A DNA stretch of 64,000 nt from a bacterium (GCA_030431975.1 JAUIHP010000024.1:1-64000); one strand, 5' to 3'. Counted from the stretch's first letter, positions 12,301 through 20,759 are shown. The notes: generated from the sequence alone by a model not told the origin. Program-made: numbers and translations.

Positions 12301-13026
12301 GCCCGCAATCTGGAGCCGGGCTTGATTGTCCGAGCCCCTGCGTGGATCTGCCGCACCGTCTTCTTCGTCCCGGAAGAAACGTCCGCCCGCACTGTCGGCC
12401 GGAGTCCATGCCTCATGCAATCGGAAGAGCCGGGGAAACGACAACGGGAACGCACGGAAGGAAACCTCGATCCGGGTACTTGCGGGAAACGGCTTGAGAA
12501 GCCGGAATGTCCCGCGTCTTGGATCGAGCAGGAAGTCGACACCGCGTTCGAGGCCGCGTCGCTCCCCGGTACCCGGGTCCGACCACACCGCTGCGAACGA
12601 CTCGGGATCGATCCACTCCCGCTCGAGTTCGAATCGGGTCGAGTCCGGATGTATCTCTAGAACGATTTTGACCTCGCTCGCGCTCCAGGATTCGGCCGGG
12701 CCAGACTCGGTCGGTCCCGAGTCTCCGAGTGCCCGGCCCGGCGTACCCAACCAGAGGACGGTCATCGTCAGCAGAACCCACGGAAGGACGGAAAACGACC
12801 CGAGCCCTGACAGTCCGGGCGGCTGATTCCCTGGAGCGACTACCCGCGACCTCGGGGTCCGGGTCCGGGTCCGGCTCCAGGTCCAGGTCCGGGTCCGGGT
12901 CCGGGTTCGGGTCCGGGTCCAGGTCCGGGTCCAGGTCCGGGTCCAGGTCCGAGTCCGGGTCCAAGCCGGCGTACCAACCCGCCGCCGCCGGTTCCGAGAC
13001 CGTCTAGCGCCCGAGGACGGGAACAT
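9313..13026 (-). CDS. Large (about 1237 aa) predicted outer-membrane beta-barrel protein
   Basis: I do not recognise a named family. After the export signal (SVLPWVLLTMTVLWLGTP, about residues 79-98) the protein consists almost wholly of alternating-residue beta strands, with repeated motifs of the form GxGxGDY/F (GEGAGEYEQVF, GPGGGDFLVRF, DVGDGDYVES, GEGEGDFLPA, and again GEGQGHYDSLG), and ends in ATF, the C-terminal Phe typical of outer-membrane proteins. An N-terminal soluble beta domain (residues ~110-200) precedes the barrel. The first ~70 residues are a Thr-Arg/Thr-Trp repeat from a hexamer array and lie before the signal peptide, so the real start is probably nearer 12830; no standard start codon is evident there. 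Its stop overlaps the Omp85-like gene by ATGA. Size and barrel nature recall secretion translocons such as SprA, but that is only analogy. Confidence 0.7.
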   Translation of the reverse strand: MFPSSGARRSRNRRRRVGTPAWTRTRTWTRTWTRTWTRTRTRTRTRTWTWSRTRTRTPRSRVVAPGNQPPGLSGLGSFSVLPWVLLTMTVLWLGTPGRALGDSGPTESGPAESWSASEVKIVLEIHPDSTRFELEREWIDPESFAAVWSDPGTGERRGLERGVDFLLDPRRGTFRLLKPFPASTRIEVSFRAFPLSFPRLFRLHEAWTPADSAGGRFFRDEEDGAADPRRGSDNQARLQIAGSKTFSVEVGSQRDLSLRQSLDLSVFGRIGRDVSVRAVLTDRDTPLQPEGTSTELQDLDRVLVEVEGPRARMRLGDFELRLPESRFADYYRQLAGVEGEVSAGGLRVRAAGASSPGEFASLEFEGREGVQGPYVLSRDNTGISQPLVAGSEAVWLDGRRMTRGESEDYIIDYGDGSITFTSRHPITSYSRIAVDYQVADQPFGSRIYRAGVSTEGWGQAEASASPDDATSRGFAVEWLTEGDDADDPLGLDLTDEERRALAAVGDQADTLAAGIRFVGEGAGEYEQVFVDTLFNPFFVYRGPGGGDFLVRFEEVDVGDGDYVESTRVDTVFYTFVGEGEGDFLPARDLVAPQSHSILSLQGESSWGRALTLEGEFGLSDQDRNTLSSRDDGDNVGTAVEVRATSRLTGKGEDGLTFRLDFRNVDDRFRALGRLEPSFFALDWNLDPERLTQGDRRVVAGAAWRQGVHRVSAEVGRLENTVDFEARRAVVEGETRRGALRLSGRLLRTNSEDQLLPGRDGQGRRENDRARVEWLGSWVGSRIGYAGERSERGQGASRAGTFYREVGGRLETGSRFRLWKVGTEWTRRRTHQVVGNAETLFDEGRTYAGDVQWRAGPGKTVEASYTRREVETDLSSQDPGETVSEIGRVRWIFRDGGGAWSQEGRWELSTQEESERVRVLEFVGEGQGHYDSLGVYQGVGDYEIFSRQQGDAVRRNRIDASFRTELDQTRRGGESEDESDEATLWKQLWQSSRVVHYWTVSVESGRTASYLWGRMLPVLVGAKRLPRVDVLQRADWTAFGDARWFSPRLGWSLRRVENSPASGFSERTSTRSWTLRVRSRPASGWSHELEGELERDRRTSSSSIGAGESQTGWDTRGLVSEQKFRLQKNLSAEFELRYRRRARVQSPERADVVVGTPSLIWSPRSHSRIEVRTARTSLRRRGGSGRASRELEKPGWNSRILATVRLREALDLSFFVRESRPDGGKAVTDSRLELKATF
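12855..12962. repeat. Hexamer tandem array GGGTCC, about 18 units
   Basis: Eighteen 6-nt units, mostly GGGTCC with AGGTCC, GGCTCC, GGTTCG and GAGTCC variants. On the - strand it encodes alternating Thr-Arg and Thr-Trp dipeptides ahead of the signal peptide of the 1237-aa barrel protein. It lies between the stop of the propeller gene and the plausible start of the barrel. Confidence 0.9.
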
Positions 13027-14110
13027 GTTCGGCTCCGTCCCACTGCATGCGGTCGACCCGCTCGGCGTTCGGCCGAGACAGGAAGAGTCGTCCCCGGTTG
13101 TCGGCCGTCATTCCCCCGATCGGTTCGGGCTCGGCGAAGTCCTTTCGCCAGATCAGACGACCGCCGGGAGCAAACACCCGAAGCCAGTCGCCTTCGGCCG
13201 ACGCCAGGACCACCTCTCCATCGGGCAGCAGGGCCATATGAGCGGCCCGGTTCCCACGAGGCCGGGAGCCGGGCTCCTCGGCGGTCGCAGCCGACTTCTG
13301 TGCATCCTTGTTCGTGCTCGTGTTCGTGTTCGTGTCCGCAGGCTTCACCGGGGCGACCTCGTAGGACCAACTTGGCAACGCGTCTCCCTGGCGTTCGTAT
13401 GGAAAGACACGGCGACTCAATCCGTCGAGAACCACGACGTTGCCCGCACGTCCCAACGCCATCGTCACCGGCGATCGAAACAGGTTCGCAGCATCCACTC
13501 CATCGGTCAGCTCCGCGACGAAGCCGCCGTCCCGGTCGTAGCGAAAGAGGGCACGCCCGGCTCGGTCGAGAACCAGAAGCTCTCCCGTCTTGTCGACCAG
13601 GAAATCCACCGCGTCGAGCCCTTCCGTCTCTTCGCGGAGAAGGGAAATGGTCGAGCGGAGTCGGCCATCCAGTCCGAACCGGTAGAGTGTGGCGCGAGCG
13701 GCGTCGAGGGCAAAGAGGTCCGGCCCTCGGGTGCGAAGACTCCGGAGCGAAGCAAAGCGCCCGCCTCCTTGAGCGCCCGCGTCAAAGCGGGTCCAGCCCC
13801 CGTCATCGGAGTAACGGAAGATTCGACCTTCGAAGAGATCGAGTAGGAAGAGCGTGCCGAACTCGTCCGTGGTCAGGGGACCCGGAACCCAGTCGGTGTC
13901 GAGCGCGAGAGGACTGAGCATCTGAAAGCCGACGGTCGGCGACGTCTCAGGCCGGGACACGTCGGGTCGGGGCGCGTCAGACCCGGCCGACTCCAGCCTC
14001 GACACGTCGAGCCCGGACGCTTCAGGTCGCGACGCGCTCGCGGCGACCGAAGGACTTCCGAAAAGAAAGACCGCGACGAGGAGCCACCACGCCGACGCCC
14101 GGAAGCTCAG
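13004..14110 (-). CDS. Secreted beta-propeller (NHL/6-bladed-like) protein
   Basis: About 368 aa. A GTG at 14003-14005 gives a 333-aa product with no export signal, but the same frame continues upstream through a clear signal peptide (FRASAWWLLVAVFLFGSPS, cleavage near VAASA) to a CTG at 14110. That CTG overlaps the upstream TGA as CTGA, so a CTG start with translational coupling is the simplest reading; no ATG, GTG or TTG lies closer. The mature part has at least five repeats with the pattern DxxGxLFLLDxxxGRIFRY / GELLVLDRAGRALFRYDRDG / GNVVVLDGLSRRVFPYER / GRLFLSRPNAERVDRM, typical of NHL-type propellers. A loop holds a Thr-Asn repeat from a hexamer array. It overlaps the next gene by 23 nt. 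Role unknown; probably periplasmic or surface partner of the neighbouring barrels. Confidence 0.72.
   Translation of the reverse strand: MSFRASAWWLLVAVFLFGSPSVAASASRPEASGLDVSRLESAGSDAPRPDVSRPETSPTVGFQMLSPLALDTDWVPGPLTTDEFGTLFLLDLFEGRIFRYSDDGGWTRFDAGAQGGGRFASLRSLRTRGPDLFALDAARATLYRFGLDGRLRSTISLLREETEGLDAVDFLVDKTGELLVLDRAGRALFRYDRDGGFVAELTDGVDAANLFRSPVTMALGRAGNVVVLDGLSRRVFPYERQGDALPSWSYEVAPVKPADTNTNTSTNKDAQKSAATAEEPGSRPRGNRAAHMALLPDGEVVLASAEGDWLRVFAPGGRLIWRKDFAEPEPIGGMTADNRGRLFLSRPNAERVDRMQWDGAEHVPVLGR
13307..13336. repeat. Hexamer array (5 units) in propeller gene
   Basis: Five 6-nt units of the CGTGTT type. On the - strand they encode an alternating Thr-Asn/Thr-Ser stretch in a predicted inter-blade loop of the propeller protein. 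Confidence 0.8.
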
Positions 14111-15009
14111 GGCAGCCTCCGCTCCAGCGCGAACCGGGTGGTCAGTTCGCCGTCCCGGAAATCCGGGCCGATCTCGAATCCGTAGCTGGAGTTTCGCAGG
14201 CGGTTGGAAAGAAGCACCGCATCGATCATGGAAACGAGACGATTGGCCACCGCCAGTCCCACCATGTTGCGGCTTTGCTTGAACGAACTCTGGGCTTCAT
14301 TCCGCTTCTCGCGGTAGCGAAGCCGCGCCGCATTGGATTGCCAGTCCCAGGTCTCGGCTCCGGTGAGCTGATTCGACATGAAGTACTCTTCCCGCGCCGC
14401 CGGATCATCGGGATGGGCGATGCGGGCCTCGCGGCGAACGATGATCTCGTTGTACAGGTCGCTCGACGGCCAACCGGCAATGAGCTTGTAGAAGTCGTCG
14501 TCGCTCTTGGCGTCGGCAGGAAGGCCTGCAAAAAGCTCCGCCATCTCGACGTAACTCTCTTCGCGGTTCTCGCCCTGGACCCGGTAGACGGCGAACCCCG
14601 TCCAGAAGGCGAGTTCGGCCACCATGAAGCCGGTCCCGCGTGTCTTGTGTCCCAAGTCGTAGTGAGCGAGCCCAGGTAACAGAATCGAATAGAGAATCGC
14701 TTTGCGATTCGGAGATGAGGACGAGGCTTCCGCCTCCGTCACGCCCCCCACCTGAAGGGAAAGAGCCGGGGTGACACCGTCACCGACGGAACCGAAACGA
14801 GCGAGGTTGGGAATCGTAGTGGAACGACTCGCAAAGTCTGCCAAGGGCGACGGGGTCGACTCGGCGAAAAGTCCCGTTGGCGAGTGCGTCGCCGCCTCGA
14901 TCGGGCCCGCAAGAAAGGCGAACGCCGCGCAGCCGCAAACCAACGACAGAAACGAATGGCACGTTCGGCGCGCGACTGTAAGAGGAGACTGGCTCTTCGG
15001 CGAAATCAC
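14107..15009 (-). CDS. DUF5683-like secreted/membrane protein (second copy)
   Basis: A 300-aa protein with an N-terminal signal (SFLSLVCGCAAFAFLAGP) and, near residue 105, the DUF5683 hallmark AILYSILLPGLAHYDLGHK followed by a hydrophobic helix (GFMVAELAFWTGFAVY). The middle is charged and helical (YVEMAELFAGLPADAKSDDD), then a second amphipathic hydrophobic segment (NMVGLAVANRLVSMIDAVLLS) and a short beta-rich end. Function of DUF5683 is unknown; the family is common in Bacteroidota and relatives next to envelope genes. GTG start at 15009 overlaps the preceding stop (GTGA). It shares the layout of the gene just upstream, so the two are probably an old tandem duplication. Confidence 0.75.
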   Translation of the reverse strand: MISPKSQSPLTVARRTCHSFLSLVCGCAAFAFLAGPIEAATHSPTGLFAESTPSPLADFASRSTTIPNLARFGSVGDGVTPALSLQVGGVTEAEASSSSPNRKAILYSILLPGLAHYDLGHKTRGTGFMVAELAFWTGFAVYRVQGENREESYVEMAELFAGLPADAKSDDDFYKLIAGWPSSDLYNEIIVRREARIAHPDDPAAREEYFMSNQLTGAETWDWQSNAARLRYREKRNEAQSSFKQSRNMVGLAVANRLVSMIDAVLLSNRLRNSSYGFEIGPDFRDGELTTRFALERRLP

Positions 15010-16049
15010 GGGATCTCCTTCACCAGCCGGAACTCGGCACGTGTCGTCTCCCCGAGAAGGTCGACATCCCCGTGCAACCGCAGTCCCGGATTGCCCTCGC
15101 CCCGGTTGCGGCTTCGAGCCACGCGAAAGGCATCGACGGCACTGACCACACGGTTGAGCACCATGACACCAAGGGCAAAGCCGGCCTTGTCTTTGAGATC
15201 GTTGCTCTTGGCACGTTGGGATCGATAGTCGTCCCGTCGTGGATTCAGCACATCCGGATTGTCCGGATCGAAGTTCGCTTCAAAGTCGTCCCAACCGCAA
15301 CGGTAGAGATCGCTGGTGGCCAACTCTTCGTAGTACTGCTCCAAGTCGCCGCTCTCGTAGGCACGAATCAATGAGTCAGCTTCCGCTGTCCAAAGACAGC
15401 CGTCGGATCCGGCCGAGTCCCGGAATCGGTCATAGTCCCAGTGGCGGCGCGCAAAGGCTTCGAACTCGCCTTCCTTCTTGTTTCCCGCGTCGATGTAGGA
15501 ACTGCGCGCGAACCAGGCACCGGCTTCGATGGCGAGGAAGAGGTAACCGCGTTGGTTGCCGTTGTAGAGTTGCCCCGCTCCCGGCAGGACCGCAGACATG
15601 AGAAAGGCCACCCCCGGCGCCCGAACCGGCGCGGGGTCTGTGGATGACAGACGTCCGGACTGTTGCCGAAATGCGTCTTCGATCTCGAAACTCGCCCATC
15701 CAACGGCCGGGATCGTTTTCGGGCTCAAGGGGCGCCACTCCAAGGCTCGTTCGTCGAGCCCACGCAAAAAGGTGAGATCCTGTTCGGCCGCGGACACCTT
15801 GGCCGTTTCGCCGCCCTGGGCTCGGTGAAACGGAGAAGCCCAGGCATTGACGTTCAGTGTCACAAGGGCGAAGGCCGCGAGGAGTGAGCACGACAAAGTC
15901 CTGTCAATCAGCCCCACACCCAGAACGGGACCCAGAACGGGGCTCAAAACCGGCCCCAGAGCCGTACTCGCAACAGAATTCCCCGAAGACCTATTCGGAT
16001 GAGCTTCCTTCCGGTTCTCTCGTTCCATCAACGGTCGCCGTGATGTCAT
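15006..16049 (-). CDS. DUF5683-like secreted/membrane protein (first copy)
   Basis: A 347-aa protein from ATG 16049, chosen because GGGAGAGGGA precedes it at good spacing; an ATG at 16073 that overlaps the protease stop (ATGA) is the alternative and would add eight residues. A hydrophobic export segment lies near residues 40-70 (SCSLLAAFALVTLNVNAWA). The DUF5683 core is GVAFLMSAVLPGAGQLYNG followed by RGYLFLAIEAGAWFARSSY, then a long charged helical part with cysteines and DNPDVLNPRRDDYRSQRAK, and a second hydrophobic segment (AGFALGVMVLNRVVSAVDAF). Two proteins with the same architecture in tandem suggest a hetero-oligomer or divergence after duplication. No catalytic motif is visible. Confidence 0.75.
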   Translation of the reverse strand: MTSRRPLMERENRKEAHPNRSSGNSVASTALGPVLSPVLGPVLGVGLIDRTLSCSLLAAFALVTLNVNAWASPFHRAQGGETAKVSAAEQDLTFLRGLDERALEWRPLSPKTIPAVGWASFEIEDAFRQQSGRLSSTDPAPVRAPGVAFLMSAVLPGAGQLYNGNQRGYLFLAIEAGAWFARSSYIDAGNKKEGEFEAFARRHWDYDRFRDSAGSDGCLWTAEADSLIRAYESGDLEQYYEELATSDLYRCGWDDFEANFDPDNPDVLNPRRDDYRSQRAKSNDLKDKAGFALGVMVLNRVVSAVDAFRVARSRNRGEGNPGLRLHGDVDLLGETTRAEFRLVKEIP

Positions 16050-16069
16050 GTCGTCCCTCTCCCCGACCC

Positions 16070-19000
16070 TCATCGGACAATGGCGATTCTCTCGAATCGT
16101 TCGAACCCCAGTTCGGGAACGCGAATGCGCACGTGATAGAGACCCGAGGCCAGATCGGACAGGTCCCATTCCAACTGGTTGCCGGCGGCGCCGGGACGAC
16201 CGCGCAGACGCGTGGAAGCTACGGACCGACCGTCCAGATCAAAGGCCTCGAACTCCAGGTCCCGAGACGTATCCACGACGAAGCGCACCGTCAGCGCGTC
16301 ACCACGAAGCGGATTCGGGTAGAGCCTCAGGTCAGCCAGGTCTTCCGTCGCGACCTGAGCTTTCGGCAACTGCGACGTCGGATAGACAGAGGAACGCTCG
16401 ATGTCGAAGCCCGGTCGCGCAAAGAGCCCGGGATTCCGGTCCAGGGCCAGGCGGGCGCGAATGGCGCTCAAAGATTCCACGGTCAGGCCGGTATCCGAGT
16501 CCGTGAAGTCGAGGTTGCCCACAGCCAGGCGAGGGGACGCGTCCACGGTCGAAGGCAGGAAGTGCGGTCCGTGAAAGCCCAGCCCACCGAACGAAAGAGG
16601 GAATCCCTCGGCGTTCTCGCCTTCCTCGTTCAAAGCCAGAAGGAAGCCGTCCCCGCGGTGGACGAAAAGGTGAGGAACACCGTCACCGTCATGGTCGAGG
16701 ATTCTTGGACCCGCCCGTTGTTCCAGGAGCTGTGTATCGTCCTCGCTCCAAACCGAACGCGGCCACCCGATGTCGGACGTGCCCTGCGCACTCACTGAGT
16801 GCAGGGTCCCCGCCACATCGAGGATGAAGAACTCGAGTTCACCATCCCCGTCCAGCTCGCCGACGATTGGGAATCCGACCGGATCTTCGTCCATCAGGTA
16901 GGGCCACCCTTCCGAGGACTCGCCGGACACGTCGGTGTGGTCGATGGCCCCGTCTTGCCAAACGAAGTAGAAGCTGAGTTCGTTTTGCTCGTCCGGGACG
17001 GCCAGAAGAGAGTGAGCCGCGACGCCCGGGCGCAAGGTCGAAGTCCAGGAACGGCTGGAAGGATTGTTCAGATCGAAGGCTCCGGCCCGCCCTTCGTCGG
17101 AAGCCCAGAATACGGTCCACGGCTCTCCCGGCGCGGGGCGGCCGCACCCCAATGCCACGATACCGTCGGATCCTCCGGTTTCGAAAACCGCTTCGACCGG
17201 TTCGTCACCCCGAGTCCCCAGAGCACGGATTCGCCCATCCGAACATCCGACCAGAATCAGGCTGTCCGCAATGACCGGCGTCGACAGGACCTGGGTCACG
17301 GGATCGCCGATTGGCCAGACGACCTCGGTCAGCCCGAGACGGTTGAAGACGTTGACGCGGAAGTCGGTCGTGGCGGCAACGATCGGCGCCCGCCCTTCTT
17401 TGCCGAGGAAGTTCTCACTCGCCGCCAACCCGGCTTCCATCGTGTCCGGCAGAAACGCAAAGGTCGTGACCTCTTCGCCGATCGATCGCATCTGCGCCAG
17501 GATGGGACCGATGCTGGTATCGACGGCCGGGAAGATGAACGCCGGGCCCGTTTCCTCGTCGTCCAGCGTGACGACCGCGCACTGGTTGTCGAAGGCGTTG
17601 GCCGCAACGCGCACGGGCCAGCCACCGGGCGAGAGGAACGAGTTGACGTTGACCCGCATGCTCATTCCGATGGAGTCGAGCACGACCATGTTGATCCCGG
17701 TCCTCGTACCGTCATTGGTCTCGGAGGACGGAATCGTGTCCTCGCCCAGCAGGTCGTATCCACCTTTGAAAAAGGGATCGTACGGCCCGCCGAGAAACTC
17801 CGATGACGATGTACCGATGTCACGAATGCCGTCCGCTTCGACCACGGCCACACCGGGACGGCTGAAGAAGATGTTGAGACCGCCACCGGCCTGGGAAAGG
17901 CCCGTGTTGATCGCCAGGAAGTCGACGTGCCACGCAATCAGGCCTTCGCCGGGGATGAGCCAGTCATACTCGAGATAGGCCAGACTGTCGGCCAACGCCG
18001 TGGAATCCGGTTCCGGTCCGAGAATGACACCCGTCTCAGGGTCCTGCCGAACAATGACCGTGCTGTCTCCGTTCAGATCGAGAAAGCGGTTCTCGAGCAG
18101 GAGGTACTCGGAGATGTTGAGCGGCACCTGAACGATGTCGTTGTCGAGTTGAACCGTCTCGAGCGTTGCCGAGACCTGGGTTCCTTCTCCGCCCAAACGC
18201 TCGCCGACATCGACGAGGTCGCACGCCTCCGGAAACCAAATGGTCTTGTGGAACGGATCGATACTGGACGGCAGCGTCCCGCGGATAGCGCGGTTGATTC
18301 CCGGATTGTCTTCGTCCTCGACCAACGCGAAGAGGTTGTCTCCAGAGTCCATGAGGCTGTACGCACCAACCACCGGCAAGCCGACCCGAACGTCGTAAAG
18401 ATCGAAGAAGCCCAGCTGGTGACCGAACTCATGCGTGACGACTCCGTTCAGCGCGCCCTCGAACCGGTCCTGGCTGACCGTCTCCGGGACGACCATGACG
18501 AACCCAATCTCGACCGAGTCCTGAACGACGAAGGGTTCGACGACCCCAAGGTTGAAGCTCGGAATGTCCCAGGGGGAATCGCGGTTGATGTCGCCCTGAA
18601 AGTCCGGACCGGCGTGGAAGATGACAAAGCTTTCGTATAGAGAGAAGTCGATGACGTCGCCGTCTTCCTCATCCGCTTCGACCAGGCTGTCACCGACCAG
18701 ATCGATGGCATGCTGCAGCACGTCGGGGTTGCTGTTGCTGAAGATCCAGGGTCCGTACTTGAACGTGTCGTCCAGCACATAGGCAGCATCGTTCTCTTCG
18801 GGATAGATGTCGTACTCGAGGACGAGCGCACCCTGCAGCTGGGACTCGTAGTAGCGCTTGAGCGCATCCATGTGGCGCGAAAAGAACTTCTTGTCGTGAG
18901 GCGGCGGATCGAACTGAATGTCGGTGGAGTCCCGCAGATCGAAGCGGCCGTTGCCTGAGCTGCGCCCGCCCGGGGTGTCCTCCTCGAACTCGACGCGAAG

Positions 19001-19543
19001 GACCAGAATGCGGACCGTGTCCGCAGGTGCTCCGACTCCGCGCGCGGCCGCACCTTGGATTTCCGCTCCGAGTTGACGTGTGTCGCCCATCGACAGGAAT
19101 CGCTCGAGCTGCCGGTGGCGCTTCGCGGAGAGCGCATTCGGCGGCAGAGTCCCATTCGGATCGAAGTTCATCTTGGCCGGAAGACGTCGTGCCCCCGGAG
19201 CCGCGCGAACGTGCTCGGGCTTGCGGGGGCCATCATCGATGAGGAGACACGGAAACGACTGCGGACTGAATTCGGAAGGAAGACGCCCCGAGACTTGAGG
19301 CGTCGCAGAACCGGAGAGCGTCAGCCCATCGTCACCAGGACGCTGTTCCGAATCGCTTCTCGGATCGACCCGATCGGACTCGATCTGACCGGCTTCATCC
19401 GCCGCCGCCGTCCGTGACGTTTCCGGAGGAAGCTTCTTCAGTTTCAGGCTGTGGGATTCGGCCGGGTGGTGACCATCGACCACCAAAGAAGAAAGCAGAA
19501 GGAATCCGGCCAAGATCCCCCCTGCCCCAGAAATCGGTCGCAA
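16070..19543 (-). CDS. Secreted M6-family metalloprotease with C-terminal sorting-like domain
   Basis: An 1157-aa secreted protein. The N-terminus has a signal peptide (GGILAGFLLLSSLVV). The immune-inhibitor-A-like M6 core starts near residue 175 (VRILVLRVEFEEDTPGG) and holds the zinc site THEFGHQLGFFDLYD near residue 370, where HEFGH is the HExxH motif and the downstream Asp is the usual third-ligand region. A long beta-rich part follows (residues ~620-1060) with FG-GAP/VCBS-like turns (VIADSLILVGCSDGRI, DHDGDGVPHLFVHRGDGFLL). The last ~85 residues (LYPNPLRGD to FERIAIVR) match the FlgD-Ig/type-A sorting domain fold used as a secretion tag in FCB bacteria. TTG at 19543 is the best start. It sits between the PorV-like and DUF5683 genes, so it may be a substrate of the export route encoded around it. 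Confidence 0.88.
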   Translation of the reverse strand: MRPISGAGGILAGFLLLSSLVVDGHHPAESHSLKLKKLPPETSRTAAADEAGQIESDRVDPRSDSEQRPGDDGLTLSGSATPQVSGRLPSEFSPQSFPCLLIDDGPRKPEHVRAAPGARRLPAKMNFDPNGTLPPNALSAKRHRQLERFLSMGDTRQLGAEIQGAAARGVGAPADTVRILVLRVEFEEDTPGGRSSGNGRFDLRDSTDIQFDPPPHDKKFFSRHMDALKRYYESQLQGALVLEYDIYPEENDAAYVLDDTFKYGPWIFSNSNPDVLQHAIDLVGDSLVEADEEDGDVIDFSLYESFVIFHAGPDFQGDINRDSPWDIPSFNLGVVEPFVVQDSVEIGFVMVVPETVSQDRFEGALNGVVTHEFGHQLGFFDLYDVRVGLPVVGAYSLMDSGDNLFALVEDEDNPGINRAIRGTLPSSIDPFHKTIWFPEACDLVDVGERLGGEGTQVSATLETVQLDNDIVQVPLNISEYLLLENRFLDLNGDSTVIVRQDPETGVILGPEPDSTALADSLAYLEYDWLIPGEGLIAWHVDFLAINTGLSQAGGGLNIFFSRPGVAVVEADGIRDIGTSSSEFLGGPYDPFFKGGYDLLGEDTIPSSETNDGTRTGINMVVLDSIGMSMRVNVNSFLSPGGWPVRVAANAFDNQCAVVTLDDEETGPAFIFPAVDTSIGPILAQMRSIGEEVTTFAFLPDTMEAGLAASENFLGKEGRAPIVAATTDFRVNVFNRLGLTEVVWPIGDPVTQVLSTPVIADSLILVGCSDGRIRALGTRGDEPVEAVFETGGSDGIVALGCGRPAPGEPWTVFWASDEGRAGAFDLNNPSSRSWTSTLRPGVAAHSLLAVPDEQNELSFYFVWQDGAIDHTDVSGESSEGWPYLMDEDPVGFPIVGELDGDGELEFFILDVAGTLHSVSAQGTSDIGWPRSVWSEDDTQLLEQRAGPRILDHDGDGVPHLFVHRGDGFLLALNEEGENAEGFPLSFGGLGFHGPHFLPSTVDASPRLAVGNLDFTDSDTGLTVESLSAIRARLALDRNPGLFARPGFDIERSSVYPTSQLPKAQVATEDLADLRLYPNPLRGDALTVRFVVDTSRDLEFEAFDLDGRSVASTRLRGRPGAAGNQLEWDLSDLASGLYHVRIRVPELGFERFERIAIVR

Positions 19544-19589
19544 ACTTTGCGGTCCCCTCTCCCCTAGCGGGCCACGGTCCGAAAGAGGT

Positions 19590-20579
19590 CTAGAAGTTGT
19601 ACGAGATCGAGAACTTGCTCACGCGGTCAAGCGATCTCGCCTGCGGAACGCTGGCATAGTCCGCGGTAAACCGACCGATGCCGAAACCGGCGCCGAAGGT
19701 CGGGTCGCGAATGTCACCGTCTTTGTCGTGGATGTAGCCCGCCCGAAGGGCAAACGAATCCTGGTACCGGACCTCGGTTCCGCCGTTGAGAATCGGAGTC
19801 TCGTCGCTGTAGACGAGCGACTTGTTGAAGTCACCGGCGAGGATGACGTTGAAGTCGCCGGAGGAAACGACGCGGGCGCCGAAGCCGATCTTGAGGTTCC
19901 GGCCGATGGGGTCGGCTTCGTCCTGATCGATGTAGGCGATGTCCGGCCCGAGATTCTGAACGTTGACGGCAAAGTTGATCGGGATGTTGCCCAACATGGG
20001 CGTGCCCTTGAAGCGATAGAGGAGAGCCAAGTCGGCGCCGAAGGTGTCACCGCTTCCCTGCTCGCCATTCTCCGTGGCCCAGCGAGGCGCCAGGTCGACG
20101 TAGACATACTTCAGGGTCATTCCCGCAGCCAGTCCCGGCGCGAGCTCCGTACCGATGGAGATCTGCGGGGAGATCTCGTAACTCGTGAAGTTTCCGAGGC
20201 TGACTCCGTCTCCCGTCACGGCCTCGCTCTCTCCGTAACCGAGGTAGACGATGGAAGCGCCGATGCCTCCCCAACCGGGCAGGTGCATCGAGTAGCCGAG
20301 GAACTCGTAATAGACGTCGTCGGCCAGGTCCGGAACGAGCTTGGCGTGCATGAGGGAAAAGACGTGGTCACGTCGCCAGGCCAAAGCGGCCGCGTTCCAC
20401 CAGTTTGCCGTCGCGTCCTCGGGCAGGGCGACGAAGGCGCGGCCCATTCCGTCCGCGCGGGCGCCGGGCGTGATGTTCAGGGACTGGGCCCCGGAGGTTG
20501 TTTGGGCTTGGGCGTCGGAAGCCCAAAGGGCAGCGGAACCTAGGAGGGCCGCCAGCCCTACCCATCGCAGTTGTCTCAT
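19590..20579 (-). CDS. PorV/PorQ-family outer-membrane protein
   Basis: A 329-aa FadL-like barrel. The start is ATG 20579, preceded by GAAGAGGAG and followed by a signal peptide (GLAALLGSAALWASDAQAQ). The family signature is clear just after the signal: LNITPGARADGMGRAFVAL then EDATANWWNAAAL, the pattern of PorV (LptO) and PorQ proteins. The rest is alternating-residue beta strand ending FSISYNF, with C-terminal Phe. In Bacteroidota, PorV carries type IX cargo to the PorU sortase; here a PorU-like gene lies 2.8 kb upstream in the same direction, which supports a similar role. PorV, PorQ and looser homologues cannot be separated by eye. The frame is open upstream to 20669 but the internal Met fits signal and SD. 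Confidence 0.85.
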   Translation of the reverse strand: MRQLRWVGLAALLGSAALWASDAQAQTTSGAQSLNITPGARADGMGRAFVALPEDATANWWNAAALAWRRDHVFSLMHAKLVPDLADDVYYEFLGYSMHLPGWGGIGASIVYLGYGESEAVTGDGVSLGNFTSYEISPQISIGTELAPGLAAGMTLKYVYVDLAPRWATENGEQGSGDTFGADLALLYRFKGTPMLGNIPINFAVNVQNLGPDIAYIDQDEADPIGRNLKIGFGARVVSSGDFNVILAGDFNKSLVYSDETPILNGGTEVRYQDSFALRAGYIHDKDGDIRDPTFGAGFGIGRFTADYASVPQARSLDRVSKFSISYNF

Positions 20580-20759
20580 ATTCGGGTCGCACTCCTCTTC
20601 GAGGTTTAGGCGCGCAGGGTCATAGAACTCGCCCGGTCGTCCCCTGGCTGAGGGATTGTAACCCCACAAATCCCAAGGGTTCCGAAAACTTCTGATCCGA
20701 GTCCGTCAGGCGCCCTGCCCCGGCCAGCAGGACAAGGGTCCGGCCTTCGGATCGCATGG

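Noticed and set aside
13018-13033. SOS box at GGGAACATGTTCGG
   Set aside because: The two GAAC/GTTC arms are separated by 2 nt, not 4, and the site lies at the end of a coding region.
20660-20675. Promoter for the PorV-like gene from TACAAT on the - strand
   Set aside because: The -10 is good but no acceptable -35 lies 16-18 nt upstream.
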